Below, one piece after another: positions 5,923 through 7,810 of a stretch of 7,810 bases of DNA. A model generated the notes under the pieces. The model saw only the letters and a list, made by a program, of their open reading frames with translations. It had not been told where the DNA came from and ran no database searches. The first letter of the stretch is position 1; every line of letters begins with the position of its first letter. The position numbers were made by a program, and so were the translations under genes. The stretch spans positions 1 through 7,810 of the forward strand of contig CAYUHZ010000042.1 of assembly GCA_964444625.1 (NCBI GenBank), read 5' to 3'. This DNA comes from CAYUHZ01 sp964444625 (GTDB lineage: Bacteria; Patescibacteriota; Patescibacteriia; Patescibacteriales; GWC2-42-12).

Positions 5923-7728
5923 ATGCCTGAAGAGAAAAAAAATTTAGAAATTGTGCGCCATTCGCTTTCTCATATTATGGCAGCGGCGATCGTTAAGCTT
6001 TGGCCTGATGTAAAATGGGCTATTGGACCGGCGATTGAAAGTGGTTTTTATTACGATTTTGATTTTGGCGATACCAAGATTGGCGATAACGAGCTGAAAA
6101 AGATAGAAGGCAAAATGATCGAGCTGATTAAGCAAAAATTGCCGTTTGAAAAAATTGAATTAGATGCTGGCAAGGCCATTGAAAAGTTTAAAGCCAACGG
6201 GCAAATTTATAAGGTGGAACTAATAGAAGACTTGGTCAAAGCTGGCGAGACAAAGGTGAGTTTCTATCGGTTGGGTGATTTCATCGATCTATGCCGCGGT
6301 CCCCATCTGAAATCAAGCGTTGATATCAAGCCGGATTCGTTTAAAATACCCAAATTAGCTGGCGCCTATTGGCGTGGCGACGAAAGGAATAAAATGTTAA
6401 CCAGAATTTACGGTTACGCTTTTGATAATAAGAGCGAGTTGGATAATTATTTGGCGATGTTGGCGGAAGCGGAAAAAAGAGATCACCGTAAACTAGGGAA
6501 AGAATTAGACTTATTCCATATTGACGAATTGGTTGGTTTGGGCTTACCATTGTGGCACCCTAAGGGCGCTATTTTGTGGAGAGTAATAGAAGATTTTTGG
6601 CACGCCGAACATTTAAAAAATGAATATCAACTTGTGCGTACCCCGCATATTGGCAATAAAATTTTGTGGGAAACTTCAGGGCATTGGGGTTTTTACAACG
6701 ATAGCATTTATCCGCCATTGGAAGTCGGCCAAACCTTGAAAGATAGTCAAAACAAAGAACAAGTTAAAGAATCGGAACAGTTTCTCATCAAGCCGATGAA
6801 TTGCCCGTTTCATATCGTCATTTATAAAAATAAACCGCGCTCCTATCGTGATTTGCCTTTTAGGTGGGCTGAGTGTGGCACGGTGTATCGATTCGAAAAG
6901 AAAGGGGAGTTATCAGGCTTGACCAGGGTGCGTGGCTTTACCCAAGATGATGCCCATATAATTTGTAGAAATGATCAAGTTGAAGAAGAGTTAAAAAGAG
7001 TGATAGATTTTATTTTGTTTATTTATAAATCGTTCGGGTTTAAACTTGATGACGTCAATGTCTATCTTTCTATACGAGATGTTTCATCCGGAAAATACGC
7101 CGGCACAGATGAGGGCTGGGATTTTACTGAAAAAGTTCTGGAGAAAGTGGCTAAAGAGAAAAAGCTCAATCTTAAAAAAGATATCGGAGGAGCGGTTTTT
7201 TATGGTCCTAAATTAGATTTTAAAGTGAAAGATGTTTTGGGGAGAGAATGGCAATGCTCCACCCTGCAATTTGATTTTAATTTGCCTGAAAGGTTTGACA
7301 TGATGTTTGTCAACGATCAAGGAAAAAAAGAAAGGCCTTATATGTTGCATCGCGCTCTGTTCGGATCTTTTGAAAGGTTTATCGGAGTGTTAATCGAACA
7401 TTACGCCGGCGCTTTTCCTGTTTGGCTCTCTCCGGTGCAAGTGAAAATAGTTTCTGTCGGATCGGCGCATATTGATTATTGCCAGCAACTGGCCGGAGAA
7501 TTTAAACAAAGCGGCATCAGAGTGGAAATAGACAATGCCAATGAAACAGTCGGAAATAAAATCCGCAAGGCGAACAACGAAAAGGTGCCATATATGCTGG
7601 TAGTTGGTGATAAAGAAGTAGTCTCTAGCAATTTGATGGTCAGGGATCGAGGATGTAAAGAAACCAGAGAAATAAGCAAACAAGAATTGATCAAGGAAAT
7701 AACTGAAAAGATAAAAAATAGAAGCTAA
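5923..7728 (+). CDS. thrS: Threonyl-tRNA synthetase (ThrRS), lacking the TGS domain
   Basis: This class II enzyme charges tRNA-Thr with threonine in the cytoplasm. It has 601 aa counted from the ATG at 5923; an in-frame ATG at 5896 would add nine residues but lies upstream of the start point predicted for the adjacent promoter. The editing domain comes first (about 1-185): HSLSH gives H13 and H17, and DLCRGPHL gives C124 and H128, matching the serine-editing residues H73, H77, C182 and H186 of the E. coli enzyme. The catalytic core (about 190-500) carries C294, H345 and H476 in the places of the zinc ligands C334, H385 and H511, motif 2 around FRWAECGTVYRFE, and motif 3 in ALFGSFERFIG. The anticodon-binding domain is about 505-601. 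The ~60-residue N-terminal TGS domain of the E. coli protein (642 aa) is absent. No Shine-Dalgarno sequence precedes either ATG. A structured RNA and terminator lie upstream and a strong terminator follows. Confidence 0.97.
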   Translation: MPEEKKNLEIVRHSLSHIMAAAIVKLWPDVKWAIGPAIESGFYYDFDFGDTKIGDNELKKIEGKMIELIKQKLPFEKIELDAGKAIEKFKANGQIYKVELIEDLVKAGETKVSFYRLGDFIDLCRGPHLKSSVDIKPDSFKIPKLAGAYWRGDERNKMLTRIYGYAFDNKSELDNYLAMLAEAEKRDHRKLGKELDLFHIDELVGLGLPLWHPKGAILWRVIEDFWHAEHLKNEYQLVRTPHIGNKILWETSGHWGFYNDSIYPPLEVGQTLKDSQNKEQVKESEQFLIKPMNCPFHIVIYKNKPRSYRDLPFRWAECGTVYRFEKKGELSGLTRVRGFTQDDAHIICRNDQVEEELKRVIDFILFIYKSFGFKLDDVNVYLSIRDVSSGKYAGTDEGWDFTEKVLEKVAKEKKLNLKKDIGGAVFYGPKLDFKVKDVLGREWQCSTLQFDFNLPERFDMMFVNDQGKKERPYMLHRALFGSFERFIGVLIEHYAGAFPVWLSPVQVKIVSVGSAHIDYCQQLAGEFKQSGIRVEIDNANETVGNKIRKANNEKVPYMLVVGDKEVVSSNLMVRDRGCKETREISKQELIKEITEKIKNRS

Positions 7729-7731
7729 ATA

Positions 7732-7765
7732 AAAAATACCCGCACCAATCGGTGCGGGTATTTTT
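7732..7765. terminator. Bidirectional intrinsic terminator after thrS
   Basis: A perfect 15-bp stem (7732-7746 with 7751-7765) surrounds the loop AATC. The core is CCCGCACC/GGTGCGGG, with A5 on the left and T5 on the right, so it can terminate transcripts from both strands. It begins four bases after the thrS stop. Confidence 0.93.
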
Positions 7766-7781
7766 ATACCTTAACAGGAAA

Positions 7782-7805
7782 CCCCGCCCGACTAAGGCGG
7801 CGGGT
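7782..7805. repeat. GC-rich inverted repeat at the window edge
   Basis: CCCGCC (7783-7788) and GGCGGG (7799-7804) are complementary around a ten-base centre, which itself allows an alternative GCC/GGC pairing (7786-7788 with 7796-7798). It follows the thrS terminator, sits in non-coding DNA, and is much more GC-rich than its surroundings. It could be an intergenic palindromic repeat or part of the next gene's control region, but the window ends six bases later. Confidence 0.45.
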
Positions 7806-7810
7806 CCAGG

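Overview
The window looks like a chromosomal fragment of a Candidate Phyla Radiation (Patescibacteria/CPR) bacterium, probably of the Parcubacteria-like part. This is inferred from three things. The threonyl-tRNA synthetase has no N-terminal TGS domain. A long Lys-rich, single-pass membrane protein is of a kind I associate with these lineages. The DNA is moderately AT-rich with short gaps between genes. The long genes are open in the standard bacterial code and end in TAG or TAA, with no in-frame TGA, so there is no sign of the TGA=Gly recoding of Gracilibacteria/Absconditabacteria. No mobile element, CRISPR array or tRNA gene was seen.

Layout, all genes on the + strand. Positions 3-53 may hold the last 16 codons of an upstream gene. 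Positions 79-119 hold a perfect-armed hairpin followed by a T-run. dnaE (replicative DNA polymerase III alpha subunit, 1190 aa) fills 130-3702. A 119-bp AT-rich gap holds a good sigma70-type promoter and an AT-rich hairpin in front of a 577-aa cytoplasm-anchored, outward-facing protein of unknown function (3822-5555). Next comes a 367-bp stretch (5556-5922) with no protein gene. It holds a promoter, a densely structured ~245-nt RNA, a strong intrinsic terminator and a second promoter. thrS (601 aa) fills 5923-7728 and ends at a 15-bp bidirectional terminator. The window closes with a GC-rich inverted repeat.

The genes do not form an obvious single pathway: replication, an envelope-associated protein and tRNA charging, each apparently with its own promoter. 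The most interesting object is the structured RNA upstream of thrS. It can be read either as a free-standing small RNA of unknown family or as a transcription attenuator controlling thrS. Some features recall a threonine T-box (ACC triplets in a loop, a GGGTGGAA element, competing antiterminator and terminator pairings), but the canonical T-box signature is not present. Secondary points are a DnaE PHP domain with all nine expected metal ligands, the missing TGS domain in ThrS, and the absence of a Shine-Dalgarno sequence at all three start codons.
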